DNA of 64,000 nucleotides from Glossina fuscipes (lineage: Eukaryota; Arthropoda; Insecta; Diptera; Glossinidae): positions 25,154,727 to 25,218,726 of the forward strand of contig NW_023998415.1 of the NCBI RefSeq assembly GCF_014805625.2, read 5' to 3'. Both the position numbers and the translations under genes were made by a program. Below, piece after piece: positions 24,275 to 37,783 of this stretch. Numbering within the stretch: the stretch's first letter is position 1; every line of letters starts with the position of its first letter. The notes under the pieces are model-generated. The model did no database searches. It was given only the letters and a program-made list of their open reading frames with translations, and had not been told where the DNA came from.

Positions 24275-26460
24275 TATGTATATTTCTTTTACAGTAAAGC
24301 GTAGCACTTAAAATTAATTGAATTTAATAGTTTTCTCTCAATTAAACGATATGACTGACAATCTGTCATTGTTTTGGGTTTCCATGCTGTTGTTTCGCGT
24401 CAGAAAATTATGGAAACTAAAAACAATAACACAAAAATAACAAAAAAAAAAAACAAAAAAAATAATAATAATAAATGCAAGACAAGAGTTATATGTATAT
24501 ACACTGAGCAAAGCACTTCATTTCATATGTCATTTCAAAATGTTATGTCATTTTATTCCAACACTTGCTAAACTTTGCATCATCGGTCTCGAAATAGATT
24601 TCGATGCTGGTTGAAATTCGATTTGATGATGTTTTGTTTGGTTTGTTTATTCTTGCGCTTTGTGTTGTTCTTTTCTCCTTTTCATTATATTCATCGTATC
24701 ATCGGGTGTGTTAAATTTACCATAAGTTGGTAACGGATAGCAACATGCATCAAAGACTCCAAGTCAGTTCAATATCAGATTGATTGGCTTATCTCTTTCT
24801 TCTCTCTCTCTCTCTTCCTGTCTTTCGATATTGTTGTTACGAGCTAAAAACTTTACCTCACCTTTTGACAGATCACTTATTGAAACTTATTTAAATTGAT
24901 CTTTAAGTTCGATCACAATTGCCACAATATCATGATCATTTATCGTTTTCACTTGAATCGTGGCCTCAGAATTATTGCCTTTTTACATTTTATACCATAA
25001 AGTTGAGTCTCAAATTTCTTACGTCTCTTTCGAAAATCGGCAAAATCGGATAAAGGCTTTCACACAACTACAGTCAGTCCGACTTCTATTTTTTATATTG
25101 TACGGAAACCCATAATATATATACGATATTACTTAACGTATATGGAAAATATATATACACTAAGTGTGCGAAGCGAATGCATTCCTCCTCCATATGTGAC
25201 AAGTATTTGGTGAATGTTAACGGATTCCGCCTAAATCGAATATAACTCAGTTCTTCTCAATTCTTATTCTTATTTTGTTTTGTTTCTTTTTTTTTTTTTG
25301 TTCTTCTTAACAAATCGAAGTTTTTTTTTATTTTGCAAAAACTATATTTTTGAAGCATTTTTCCCATTTTATGTTTTTTTCTTTTCAATTCTAATGCTTA
25401 TCAGAGATTTAGAAGTGAAGGCAATTTTGTTGTTTTCTTCTTTTTTCAATTGGAGTTTAGCCAAATATGTGCGTACAACAACATTTATGTTCCGTCCATT
25501 TGTACATGCTTGTGCGATGATATTTTTAAAAAGTTCCACAAAAAACCAAAAAAAAAAAAAAAAAATAAATTCATATGTATATATATATATATATATAAGT
25601 AAAAGAAAAAGAAGGAAACTTAAGTACATTCTTAGTTGCTCTGCAGAATCAAGAAAACTTTTCATAATGCATTTAAGTTTTTTTGTTATGCGTACGTGTG
25701 TGCCTGTCTCTCTTTATGTGTGTATGTGTGTTTGTATGTGTTTGTGTTTATGTTTACAGAATATATCGCTGTCCACCATCCGTATTACGTGGTTTTTACT
25801 TTTTACTATCTCTCCATTATACTTGACATAGTCGCAATTTTGGTTTTGTGGCTTATGTGTGATGTGTGTTTAACAGTCTTACATACCATATGTAAGAATT
25901 ACATAGCCGCGAATACGAATGTGCACCTACACGCAGATTGTTTTTTGGTCATGTTGCTTGCATTTCATTTGCAATAATTGTAGACGTTTGGGCGTCTATT
26001 ATCTTCGGCTATCTTTTCCTATTTCTTTCGAGTTGAAGTTTTCTATTTATTTATTTACTTTTTTCTGTTTTTTTTTCTTTTTCAATTTTGAGTTTTCTTT
26101 CCTTCTTCGTTGGTTACAAATTCAAGGAGGCTCTCTTAAAAACAAAAAAATATCTATATGTACACATATATATATATATATATGTATATAAAGGAACTGC
26201 AAAGAAAACAAAAGAAAAACCGAAATTAATCAAATCATAGCAAGAGATAAATTATTTATGACATAGAACGGGTCCTTTACTTTCAGTGAACATAAAGAGA
26301 ATGACTACATGCGCTCTTCAAGGCGAAATCGACTTTGCCGATGATGTAAGACAAATCGATGATTAGAAGAATTTGTTGAATTGCGACACTACGTGGCCCG
26401 GGGCATTTGATAGTGATCCAAAGTCTACTGTGAGTTAGTTTTAAGTTGCCAACAAACACA
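24275..26460. other. AT-rich non-coding DNA, no gene seen
   Basis: Contains T-rich tracts around 25285-25400, a (TA)n tract at 25576-25597 and another at 26167-26190. The 183-codon frame starting at 25280 is Phe/Leu/Tyr-rich and driven by T tracts and TA repeats, so it is not a gene. Confidence 0.55.
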
Positions 26461-26464
26461 GTTA

Positions 26465-27055
26465 AGGAAATTATATTCCATTCTATCGAATCTTTTATAC
26501 CCATCACCGTGTTATCCCATAAAAAAAAGGAATATAAAAATATAAATTTTCATATCCCATCATATTGAGTGGGCGTAAGTGATTATTTCTATTTTTACAG
26601 AATAATTTTGCGGAAATTTGTATCGTGTAGCTGTTGTTTTTTATGAGCAACGAATAAGAGAAACGGAAAGCAAATCTGCTCTCGGTTTTAGTTGTGTAGA
26701 CATTTGGACTTTGTAGATGTGTGCTTTGATCTGTTTTGGCCGTTTTCAGATTGTTTTCGCATCTTGTTGGCGATATTTTCTTATTTGCGATTTGGAGAAT
26801 GTTTACCACAGATACTGCACGGTTGGTCAGACGGAGAAATGAGCAGATGAACAGACGGACATGCTTAAATCGCAGGTCAACAACTTCATTTTTATCTCTA
26901 TGAGATTGTCTTCCTCAGACATGACTCGGACAGACAGATGGACAAACTTAAATCATTTCAAGAGTATATCTACTTCGTGGATGCTCTCCTGATGGATCCT
27001 TTCGGGCGTTGCAAAATGAATATATCCCTCATCCTTCGGTAATGGGTATAAAAAC
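26465..27055 (+). repeat. Dispersed repeat family A, copy 6 (most complete)
   Basis: Both ends are visible. It begins with 'ctatcgaatcttttataccc' and 'atcaccgtgttatccc' and ends with 'catccttcggtaatgggtat' and 'aaaaac'. The outer words TATACCCATCACCG and CGGTAATGGGTATA are inverted with respect to each other. Inside are 'gagtgggcgtaagtg', two successive CAGACGGACA blocks (around 26825-26865 and 26925-26945) and the sentence 'cctttcgggcgttgc'. The duplicated middle suggests either a nested copy or tandem growth. Non-autonomous; no coding capacity. Confidence 0.75.
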
Positions 27056-29205
27056 ATTTTTTATTAACACAGTATTCCAGGCCATAAATATATTCTCGCA
27101 GTGGCCGGATTGAACGAAACAACATCCGACCCATTTAACGTCCTGACACACAAAATCGCACGTGTTCTCAAACTTCAAAAAATTATAATGCATCAAGCGT
27201 TTTTCATCACACAAACAATTTACAGCAATCATAGGCCAATATTTTAGAGGTTCGCAAAAAAATGAATGGACAAACCGATAAAGAAATGTGATGAAAGAAG
27301 ATTTAGTTTTGCAGCAAAACTTCTCAGAGTTTGTATTGAACGAAATATCCAACTGATCAAGAATATCTTGATTCTCTCTTTATGCGAATATCCGTAACGT
27401 TTCTCTTTGGTCATGTTACGAGTGTAAATTCCGGTCCGTTCGCTCCTTTTTTTCAGATTCCATTTCGCAAGAAGGTTATCACCAGCCCACCGCTAGGTAT
27501 CGTTAGAAGAATGAAAGCAACGTTCAAGCAAACAATAAGTTATCTATTGAAGCTCGTGTTAATCGGAAAAATTAATATCTGCTGATAGCAAGGAAGAAGT
27601 TAGGATGCTTCAGGTTACAATTGCAAATATTTTCTAAACGAGGTTCTCGTTTATACTGACGCCTCTCATATTTGGATTTATTGTCATACTGCTCTTCTTC
27701 TTCATCCTCATTACATCAATTGTCGGTAGCTACTCATTGAAAGAGTCTTTTTGGTTTTAACAAGTATTTGGTTAAAGCAAACTATAACATACTTCCCTAA
27801 ATAGGACCGGCAAGGGTGTTCAAGTTTAACGTCGATGTTAAAGTTTCGTTTACTTTACAACATGGTTAAGTGCGCTTTGAATATCGAAACGTATTCAGTG
27901 AAAGTAAAGTAAGTTCAGGAAAAGTAAAGCTGCAAGCAAAATAGTGTTTTTTGGCACAACACCACACCCATCCGAAACTCCAAGGAACTACTTATGACGT
28001 AACTGCTTCTATGCAACCGTGTAACTAGAGTTCTTTCACATGAAATAGTCACTACTAGACTCTAAAGCGTTGCTTACAATTTCTCCTAGAAATGGGACCG
28101 AACTAATTTGTATTCGCAATACCAAACGGAATAGCTGCGATACTTCTTAAAAAGTAGCGACACGGGGGTGCAAGTGACATATACATGTTGCGTTATTAAT
28201 CGCGTAAAGCTAATAAGTAGAAATTGCAAAATATTTGACCATGATTTGCGGATTGATACCAACACTTGTTTTGTATGAGACCTAACGGTCGGGTCCTTTC
28301 GGGGAATCGACGCAAATCTCTCATCTTGCGTTAATCACGGTTATATAGCATGAACATTGAATATTGGTACTAATTCTCCTTCAGAATTTTTAGTAGAAGC
28401 GTGCGTTGCTTGCCTAATACATGAGAGCGAGCTGAACAACAAGTGCGAACAGTATCTGTTGTAGCTTTACTAAAGAGCGTTACTATGGACGCGATAAAAA
28501 GTAATTTTTTTTTATTTATTTATTTGTATTTTTAAATTCAATGTCGTTGTTGGTTATCCGAAATTTGTTCTTTATTTTATTGTGTACATAGTTCAGATTG
28601 TGTGTTTGTTTTCCTCAAGAACACGCGGACCTTGGAAATTTGAAAGCTATTGTTCGACAATACTTAATAAAAAATGTTTTGAAAATTTGTCATTAAATGC
28701 AGTTTGGTTTCTTTTATTATTATTATTATCTCGCTATCGTTTTAATTGAAAAATATACTCAAACTATAATATAAACTATATGTATATATATATATATATG
28801 TATATATATATGTATATATTTTTTAATGCGGACTACTCTCTTGAAAAACTAAGAAAATAATACCTTCCTTGACGTCAGTCAACACAGTTAGTGCACTGAT
28901 TATTTATGCATTAGACAACAATGCATCAGTTTAATTGCCAGCATCACAGACAGAAGAAGACTTTACGATAAAACAAAACTTTATAGATTTTCATTGAAAT
29001 GCTTACATGTTTGCATAACAAAAGAATTCCAGAGTAATCATAATAGCAATAATAATGATGACGACGATGATGATAGCGACGAAAATGATAAAAGATAGAA
29101 AACAAATATTATGTGAACTAAATAAGAGTGCGAGTGAATGTTGTAAAGCTTTTAACCTTGACATTAACACTGACTGTGTAGGCTACAAATCAAAGTTACA
29201 GTTAC
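27056..29205. other. AT-rich non-coding DNA, no gene seen
   Basis: The minus-strand frame at 27029-27352 is over 100 codons and Cys/Phe-rich but shows no transposase or other motif. A (TA)n block occupies 28777-28820. Confidence 0.5.
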
Positions 29206-29206
29206 T

Positions 29207-29209
29207 TAC

Positions 29210-29261
<52 letters not shown>

Positions 29262-29271
29262 NNNNNNNNNN

Positions 29272-29318
<47 letters not shown>

Positions 29319-29320
29319 GT
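29207..29320. repeat. (ATT)n microsatellite spanning a 10-N gap
   Basis: A long pure ATT tract, broken by N at 29262-29271, with the same phase of repeat on either side. The gap probably marks collapsed repeat length. Confidence 0.92.
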
Positions 29321-32300
29321 TATTGCTACAACTAGCATAGATAGAAACGAAAGATAGAAAAATATTTCATTTCATTTGCAACATATGATAATCAAGCAAA
29401 AGGTTACACATGCTGTTATGGCGCCCGATCGTTGATTGGTTTCTTCTCAAATATGCAAAATTTGAAAGTAACGGTTCTTAGCTAATCTTATATACCCTTT
29501 AGTGCCTTAAATCTATTAATCAAGACGAAATGTTATTTGAAAGGATGAAAAATGTTAGGCGCTTTATCCTATTAAAAAGTATATCCGTGCCTAAGAAAGG
29601 TTTCCATAAGAAAAATAGTGATTGATTGAATGATTGTTTGATTGATTGATGCACTACTAAATGCTCTCTATTTATTTATTGTAAGGTACTAAGGCGGAGA
29701 TAGGTATTCAGGATTCGTTCTATAACGGCTTTAATTTTTGTAGTTGGTAGAGTACTGTGTCACCATTGTTAGATGCCATGTGACAGTGATAGTGATAATG
29801 CCACGAGTTGTTAGGAAAAGCAAAACTAAAGCTTAACGGTAGGCAAAGCACTGACACTAATGGTTCTCTTTTTTTACTGAGACACGGAATGACAGAGAAA
29901 TGGATATGAAAGAATTCTAATTTGTTCGCTAAGAGGAAATAATAGTAAAGGAAACACAACCGGCTACAAACTGCAATTTATTTTAATTAAATGCAAAAGT
30001 GTATAACATATTTTTTCCTTTCCTTTTTTTTTTTTTTTCTTTTTTGTTCAATTTTCTTATAGAATTTTTATGCAATTTATGGCGTTTTCTTTTTTCATAT
30101 TTTTTTTTTTTTTTTTTTTTTTTTTCGTTGTTCTTTCCCTTACTATTGCAGTTAATTGCCTTATTGTATGTGTATGATAGAGAAGGAGAGTGAGAGACTA
30201 AGAGAGAAAGAGAGAAAGTGAAATAAATATATATATATATGTGTGTATGTAAGTATATGAATTGTGTACCTTTTGCTATGCCATTCAAAGTAGGCTAACG
30301 ATAACTGAATTTGTAATTGAAAATCTCTTAAAATATATACAGCGTTGACATAGATTTACAATTGTATGCAAACTATTTTGCATTATGTACATAGATGGAT
30401 ACATGCTATAAAAATTTGAACGTATTTGTTGTTGTCGTATTTGTTTACAATACAACATAACACGATGAGACGACAACAGTTCAAGGATATTCGTTTTGTC
30501 TTACATCTTAAACGAACGCATGTACATATGCATAGGCTTAAGTATATGTATAAAGCAGAAAGTGATTTAGAAAGAAAGGGCTAAATACTTACACACGCAT
30601 AATATACATATATAATGTATAGTAATTTATGGTAATTTCCTATATAAATATGCGTGTGTATGTATGCTTTTTTTTGTTTTTGTTACATCTTGGTAGCCAT
30701 TACGTAGCAGCAGTCTTTCCTGCTTATGGGTCAGTGATTCTAAACATTTCATTCTACATACCCGATCCCAGTTTGGCTTTTGCCTCTATCTGGCTTACCA
30801 CTTTTCATAACACTCACCATGACTATCAGTTGGTTAGGCGACGTAATTTCAATATTCAGACATCTAGATCCCAGCTGGTTGAGTTGCTGTACGCAGCTTA
30901 AGAAGTTCCCACGCTTAGCAAAACGACTGTGCTAAGAAAAAATTTGCTTTTCCGTGCTTTCGGTCCACAATTTCGAATTGGTTTTTGCGTCGCCTTTCTA
31001 TTCAGGTCCTTTTTCTATTGTTGCTGCCCTTCAGTGAATACATTCTGTTCGACAGATAGATGGCGGATGTGCCGTTATTATTAATAACCACCAAGAAGAG
31101 AAACGAAAAAAGAACAGAGTCTTGTGATACCCTCTACCATATTCATATGCAGTGTTCGATTTGCGCGGATGCCCGCAATTGCGTTTATCAATATTATATA
31201 AATCTTCAGTGATTTATTTCAGTGGAACACTTTTCAATAATAAGTCAAAACTATCCGTCACGTGTAAGGGGCGGAATAATCCAATTTCGACATCAAGAAT
31301 AAAAAGAGTTCTTTTCATTTATAACCTTTTTGGGAAAATATCTCAATTACCGTTACAACCAGTTGTGGTATTGTATTAACAAATTATCATGGGTTGCAAC
31401 TTCAGTGCTTCAAGACGTTGCGTTGCTAAGGGTTTTGACCGATAATAAAAGCCCTCCATACCTAAAATGCAAACTGTCTGTGTGTTTTATAATATAACAA
31501 CTTAAAAGAACTGTTCACGCAAACGAGTAAGTATGTGTGTGTGTTCGCGTATTTGTATGTGCTAACACAATTTACATGAAAAGAAACAGTAGGCGAAACA
31601 ATCAAAAAAAAAAAAAAAAAGAAAAAGACGAGAAGAACGAATAAATGCGGTACATAAAGGAAAACCTACGATAAATTATGTAAAGAAAAAGACAACAAAA
31701 AAATAGGAAAATCTTTTGTTGTTGGAAGTCGTCAGTACTAACGTAATGTTATTTTCATCCATCCGTAATTCGGCCGGAAAGCGACACTTGCCCACGTAAT
31801 AAAGCAAACAATGATATCTTAACACAATTTCTTTGCGCTTTTGCACTTTCTCAGTGTTGGATGCAAAATTGTAACGGCGTCATATTGTAACGTAATTCAA
31901 GAATGAAAGAGGAGTAGGAAAAAAGGTACCAAGAATTGTGTTAACATTTCATTACATTTTCCGGATTGAGTTTTCTGATGTTAAAGCAAATACATCGTAT
32001 TATCTCGTATTCTTGTTTCCTTTACTTTCCCTAGTTTTAAGTTTCGCTAGGAGAGATTTCGTATCTACGGCCTTTGCAGTTATATTCTGTTTGTGTACTT
32101 CACGATTCATAGGAGCTTTTGATTACGTTTGCTTGTCAACGTCTTTGTGACTTTGCGTCAAACTTGTGTCATTCAGCGTAATACATAAATAAACAAAAAA
32201 AAAAAAAAAAAAAAACTCGATCTTTAGAAAAATTAAAAAAAAAAAAAAATTCACAAATTCATGATGACGTCGCCCTTATTAAAATTATAAAATATTGCTA

Positions 32301-32400
32301 AAGTTCCACAAGTACCTCTGTATTGGTTTTACGTTGCCATAACAACATTCTTTGACTCACTATCGCTGATCGGTATCAGAAAAAAAGTATGTATTAGTTA
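29321..32400. other. AT-rich non-coding DNA, no gene seen
   Basis: Contains poly-T tracts at 30024-30040 and 30102-30125, a GA-rich patch at 30180-30220 adjoining (TA)n, and poly-A at 31605-31622. A TTGA/TGATT-rich patch lies at 29618-29650. Short open frames have no domain signature. Confidence 0.5.
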
Positions 32401-32401
32401 A

Positions 32402-32572
32402 CGTGAGCAACAGACGCAGGCGAATGGTTCGGTACATCTCTTGTACAGTGACGATGCATTCCCAACTCCTGCTCCTTTACAATACGCAAGAAACGTGAGC
32501 GGCAAACTGGGTACACTTGCGTTACTTGCTAAACATGAAAAACTGCCATCAAAAAGACGAAAATTCCAATGA
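32402..32572 (+). CDS. Unrecognised 56-residue open frame with protein-like composition
   Basis: The frame is open from 32402, directly after a stop, to TGA at 32570-32572 and has no in-frame ATG near its start, so if real it would be an exon. Its composition is balanced, with segments such as SDDAFPTPAPLQYARNVSGK and a basic end LPSKRRKF resembling a nuclear localisation signal. A possible splice acceptor, GTGAGCAACAG, ends at 32413, but it lacks a pyrimidine tract. No family recognised; a transposon fragment is equally possible. Confidence 0.2.
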   Translation, partial: REQQTQANGSVHLLYSDDAFPTPAPLQYARNVSGKLGTLALLAKHEKLPSKRRKFQ

Positions 32573-32579
32573 CTGATTA

Positions 32580-35280
32580 TTAATGGTATACGATTCATAA
32601 AAAGATGTCGAAATTTTGTTAACTAACCATGACGTAACTTTAGGCGAAATCTGGCTTTTTCTTCTCTGGACGAAAGAAAAATTGTGACATCACAACATCG
32701 GTCTCCCACAAGAAGTGCCAAAGATGCGTTCCAAAACTCTAGATTTTTTTTTGAAAGAGAATGCCAAACAGTTACTAAGCTTGCAGGACGGACAGACGCT
32801 ATTAAAAAATTTGTTTTTAATTTAAAACGCTTAACATCCCACTATAACTTCTTTGCTTTAAAAAAAGTAAATGAAGTCAACTTGTAAAAATTGGTCCTTA
32901 CCTAAGAATTTATTCAGATAATTTAACTTATCTGCATAATTTGTGATGTATAGTATGAGGGGGGAAAAAAGAAAATCTTAAAAAAGGAAAAGAAAATGAA
33001 AAGCCGGAAACGATTCAGAAAATGATATTTGCTTTAAAGCGAGCACTGGGCACTTGTCACTCTTACAATGATGGTCTGCAAAACTTGGTTTACGAGGGCA
33101 GTCCGTTAACTGCATTGCGTCTCTTGATTCGTATCGAGATCGATCAAATGTTGGATACACTTACTCAGCAGTCTTGTTTTAATGGCCATTGCACTTCGCC
33201 ATAATTTTAATTGCTGGTGATCGAGCGATTATGACCTCAGACAGTTGCGCAGAGGGACAGACAAACATGTTCAGAATTTGACAGTAATCCAGGCTATACG
33301 GTCGTTGGAGCTGTCACTTAGATAATAAGAGATAGACAATAAGAGATAGGGAAGATGTCGGGGACAGGAAAAGAAGAGCATTATTCGGCTGCGCAATGAA
33401 ACTATTGATGACAACTGGTATTTAGTGATTAAAGACCACTTTGCGACGAATTCAATTGCTGCAGCGTTCTTTTTTCAAAGTTTTGAAAACAGAACTCTTA
33501 CGAAATATAGTTTCACAAAGTGTAGTCTAGTAGTGTAAAAGAAAGTGCAATAAAATCGCTGGGGTGTGGCGGAGATGGGGGACATTATGAACTATATACG
33601 ACTCTACATGTTGCAACGAAAGGGTTAAACTGGACTGATAAGCAGCTGTAAGTGATCGATTTCGTCTCTTCACTTATTAGATTTGATTCGAAACAATGCT
33701 TTGACTGGTATCTATGAGGATCATAAGAAGTGATGCGTTTTTTTTACTTAAGCATTTTATAAGCAAACTTGAGCTTCTTACAAATTGCTTTCTATGAATG
33801 GATTTTCTAAGTCAAAGAGAAGTATTTCTCATTCAGCCCTCGTAGAAACGTTTAACGAAACGTTCAAGTTAATACACCTAATTCCAGAGATAGATAAAAA
33901 GAACGAAAAAAAAAAACTTGTTAAAAAGGTGACACCGTTGATGGGGACGTGTGTACATTTTAATTAAAAGTGTAAATTTAATTTCATACGCGAGCAACGG
34001 AACAGTAGTTGAAGCTGCAGCATAAAATTTCATAGACGGAATCCAGCACATATGGATGCATTTAGACAACGTTAAGACACAAACCACATATGCACACTTG
34101 TGCTTAAAAAAATAGCAGCATAGCCATCAAATTGAGGCGAGAAATGTAGGCTCACGTTAAATGTTTTGCCAAGAAACTCTGCTTCCCTTGCTTCGCTTAT
34201 ATTTGCAATGGATTTGTGACACGACAACTTGTCCTTTATCTAACAAGAAGAACCTAGATGCCATAGGATCATACAGTAATAAGGAAAATTAGTCTTCATT
34301 TGTGTTTGATTGCTTCGATGACGTGCTTGGAATTTGAGATTTTCTTGAATAGGCAACGACTGCGTAGTCGAAAATCCGTCGCATATTACTTATTGCCTTT
34401 AACAAAATATACGGCAGATCAGCCACAGGAGTATCGCGACACAGCATCTCCTATTTTTTCTCATCTAAAAGCGATGTTTTTAAGCAATACAACAAAAATT
34501 GCAAGAAAAGCGTTACTAAAAAAAGCGTTAACTGAAACTTGTAAATTGACAATTGTCGGATTGTTGTTCATCGTTTGTAGATTGTTGCTATCCAAAAATT
34601 ATATATGTAGAGGTCTGTCGACAGTGTCCTCATAAATGTGTCAGATCGGAGACTTATTGAGTGATGTGATAAAGTTTAGAATGCGCGTTGTAAGTGGAAA
34701 GTGTGCGTTTACCTGGTTAAGGCATTTCGAATTATTTTTTACCATATCACATAATTCTATTCATCCTACTCAATGCTGCAAATGCATTGCGTTGCATCTG
34801 GAATTTGCGATCGTTCGTGTTTTGATACCGATTAAAGCTCTCAGTATGCCATTGTTTAACGAAAGCTCCCTGCGAAGGTTAGATATTAGGGAAATTTTCT
34901 ATCAAGAGTTTGTTCGCGAATGAGAAGAAATCTGAGGATATAGTAAAAATATGGCTCTTGAAAATGATTTTTATAAATTTATTGTAAAATCGTTCTGTGA
35001 TTACTTTGCTCAGTGCTGTATGGCATATATAGAGTAATTTATGCTGTGACTAGCATTTTCTATACAAGAATTTTTCCGTTTTTTGGTCTCTTTTTTTTTT
35101 TTTTTTTATGTATAAATTACTCTTCCTCTCGTTCTTATTTTCCAACTTAAGTTTGTGTTTCTTTTGCTGGATACTGTTGACATTGCACATTGCTCAAATT
35201 GCTTGTTGTTGATTGTTGAAAGTTCTCTTTTTTTGTGTTTTTCATTTTCGTTTTTATCTCTTTTTTTTTTTTTTTTTGTC
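32580..35280. other. Non-coding DNA, no gene seen
   Basis: Two adjacent plus-strand frames at 34300-34635 and 34636-34923 are open for about 100 codons each but have random-looking composition and no motifs. The text at 33230-33300 ('gagggacagacaaacatg') may be an old family A or B scrap. T-rich tracts lie at 35091-35108 and 35262-35277. Confidence 0.45.
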
Positions 35281-35284
35281 TTAT

Positions 35285-36169
35285 AGAATATGTTGTTGCT
35301 GCTGCTGTTGGTTAATGTTGTCATTGTCGTTTGTTGTTGTTTCCAATGTTGTTATTGTTGCGGTTGTACAGACTGCTGGTGGTTGATGGCAGTGTTCAAT
35401 TAGTGGTTGTGTGCATGTTAAATAATTTGTCAAAACTGAGGAACAAAATAAAAAAAGAGAAGAAAGCGGAAAAAAAAGAAAAATATATAAATTTGAAATC
35501 AAAGAATTTATGTCTAATTTTTTGGAAAAATTTTTAAATTTACTTTTAAAATTTAAAAGCTTATAGTTTAATGCCTGGCCACTATGTCGCATAATATAAA
35601 CCGATAGAATAGTAAATTCATGTGCAATCGCAATTCGCTGCCCTACGCTATAATTTACGTCTTACTTATCTACGTGCGTCTTTATGTTTGTGCACTGAAT
35701 CGCGTGTAAGCAGAACAGAAGTGCTTCCTCGGTCGTTAACTTGTACTGTTCTTTTTTTTTTTTTGCGCTTTTATAGCCGCAAGAATAAGACGTTCAAGTG
35801 GCAGCCGGGCGAGAAAAAGCAAAATAAACCCAACCAAACTAAACCAAACTAAACAAAACCAAACAATAGTGATAAGAAAAAGGTAGCAGTAGTGGTCTTT
35901 TCCTACACATACAAAACTTGGAAAACACCTCTATTTTGTACTACTTTTTTTTTTTGTTCTCTTTATTGTTGTTGCCTTCGTACCATAGAAATATGTGTAT
36001 GGTTATGAAAAGCAACAACAGCAACAGCAATAGCAATAACAGAAAAGAATGCCAAACCGACAAGGTTGTTGGAAATTCTTAAAGCTAAAGCTGCGTTGTT
36101 AAGTTAAAAAAAAAATAAAATAAAATAATAATAATAATAATACAATACAATAACGATAACAACAATAGC

Positions 36170-36206
<37 letters not shown>
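35285..36206. repeat. Cluster of CAA/TTG-type trinucleotide repeats
   Basis: TTG/CTG-rich DNA at 35285-35365, CAACAG-rich DNA at 36010-36045, (AAT)n at 36126-36141 and (AAC)n at 36157-36206. These are opa-like tracts in a non-coding setting. A run of CCAAAC/TAAAC units is at 35828-35862. Confidence 0.75.
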
Positions 36207-36335
36207 CCATAGACCATACACGAAAGCAAGAAATTTAAAATATGACTCAATGCTTATAAATGAAGAGGATAAACGCAATTCTGCTCTATGCATATGTCTC
36301 TATATGTCTGCGTGTGGATGTAGAAATGTATATCG

Positions 36336-36386
<51 letters not shown>

Positions 36387-37748
36387 GCTGTGTGCGCTGA
36401 TTCTCGTCTTCCATTTCATGCATTTCAATTTGCTTAGAAAAAAAGCAAAGAAATAAAAAAAAAACTTTTCCGCATGCACGCAAATATGTGTGCATTGCCT
36501 AAATGTGTAGAGCATGCCGTACTACCATACAATATGCACATGTCAAACTTTGTTTTACAACAACGATAAAAAATTAAAAAAAATAAAAATAAAAAATATA
36601 GATATACTTGGTCTTTAATAAGACGTGTTGTTCAAAAATCATATGTCCCCAAAAAATTTATAAAGAATTTTTCAAAAAGAATTCGGGCACCACGCCTTTG
36701 CTAGTTAAGCAATTCTTTAGTAAAATTTCTCAATGCTATCGAATACAGGTACAGTGTAGTCTTTCAGGATTTAGTTCAAAATATCAGGAGGAGGAGAAGA
36801 AGAGAAGACAATTACATTATAATTCAAGAGGAAGAGCTTCGACCCACTGGCTATCAGATCACATCAAGGATTTTCGTCGGCACGGTTATGTTGCAAAAAA
36901 ATCATATCCAATTTTCTTAAACCCATTTGATCCGCCATTGATTGCAATCCCGCAAACGCATTAACTTCTTTACCATATATTTTCACTTTTTAATTAAAAA
37001 GAAGTTCTCGAGATACCCGATCAAAGCTATGAAACACATCTAAACGCATCGGCGAAATTCCATCCTGTCACTTTTATAGTGCAGAACATCTTTTATTAAA
37101 TAAAAGACAAAATTTATGCTTACATAAAAGATTTCATCGAGATCCATAAAGTATAAAAGTGATATTTATATATATATATATATTAATGGGAAGAAAACAC
37201 GCATTCGCTTATAGTATTTCGGTCTTTGACATTGGGGAAGCAAAGCTTGCAAAAACAAAAAAAAAAAAAAAAGAGATAAATAAATAAGAGCCGTGCGTAG
37301 AGAAAATTTGAACAATTTTCGATGGCAAGGACTTGCAAAATTTCTTTACTGAATTCATTCAGTTCATATATGTAAAAGTTCATACTTATTCATTCAGTTT
37401 ATTTTATAACTGACATTCGATGAGTAAAAAGATTCGCTATAAACTCACAAGCATTAGACAAAACCTTAATGTCTATATATAAAATCGAATTTTCATTGAT
37501 TAAATCTTCATAACGTTCATCGTGAGTTGAAATCATTCTTCGATTACTTTCAAAAAAAAAAAACGTAGCCTTGATTTTTCTGGCTTCGCTGTGCTTTACG
37601 TCGCAGTTAGGAAACGAGCGAAGATGCATGCTTTTTGTGCCTATGTAATGTAGGACCGTTTTCACACCTTTTATTTATAACAAAAGCTTTGTAAACAATT
37701 GCTTGCGATATACATACGCATATATGTGCTTCATATGTGTACACAAAA

Positions 37749-37783
<35 letters not shown>

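Noticed and set aside
23912..24304. 130-codon frame inside the inverted-repeat element
   Set aside because: It runs out of the element into a TA repeat and shows no transposase motif, so it is not called a gene.
25280..25831. 183-codon plus-strand open frame
   Set aside because: It is made of T-rich DNA and TA repeats giving Phe/Leu/Tyr runs; no domain or splice support.
34300..34923. Two adjacent open frames of 111 and 95 codons
   Set aside because: Composition looks random, there is no domain, no shared frame and no splice signals.
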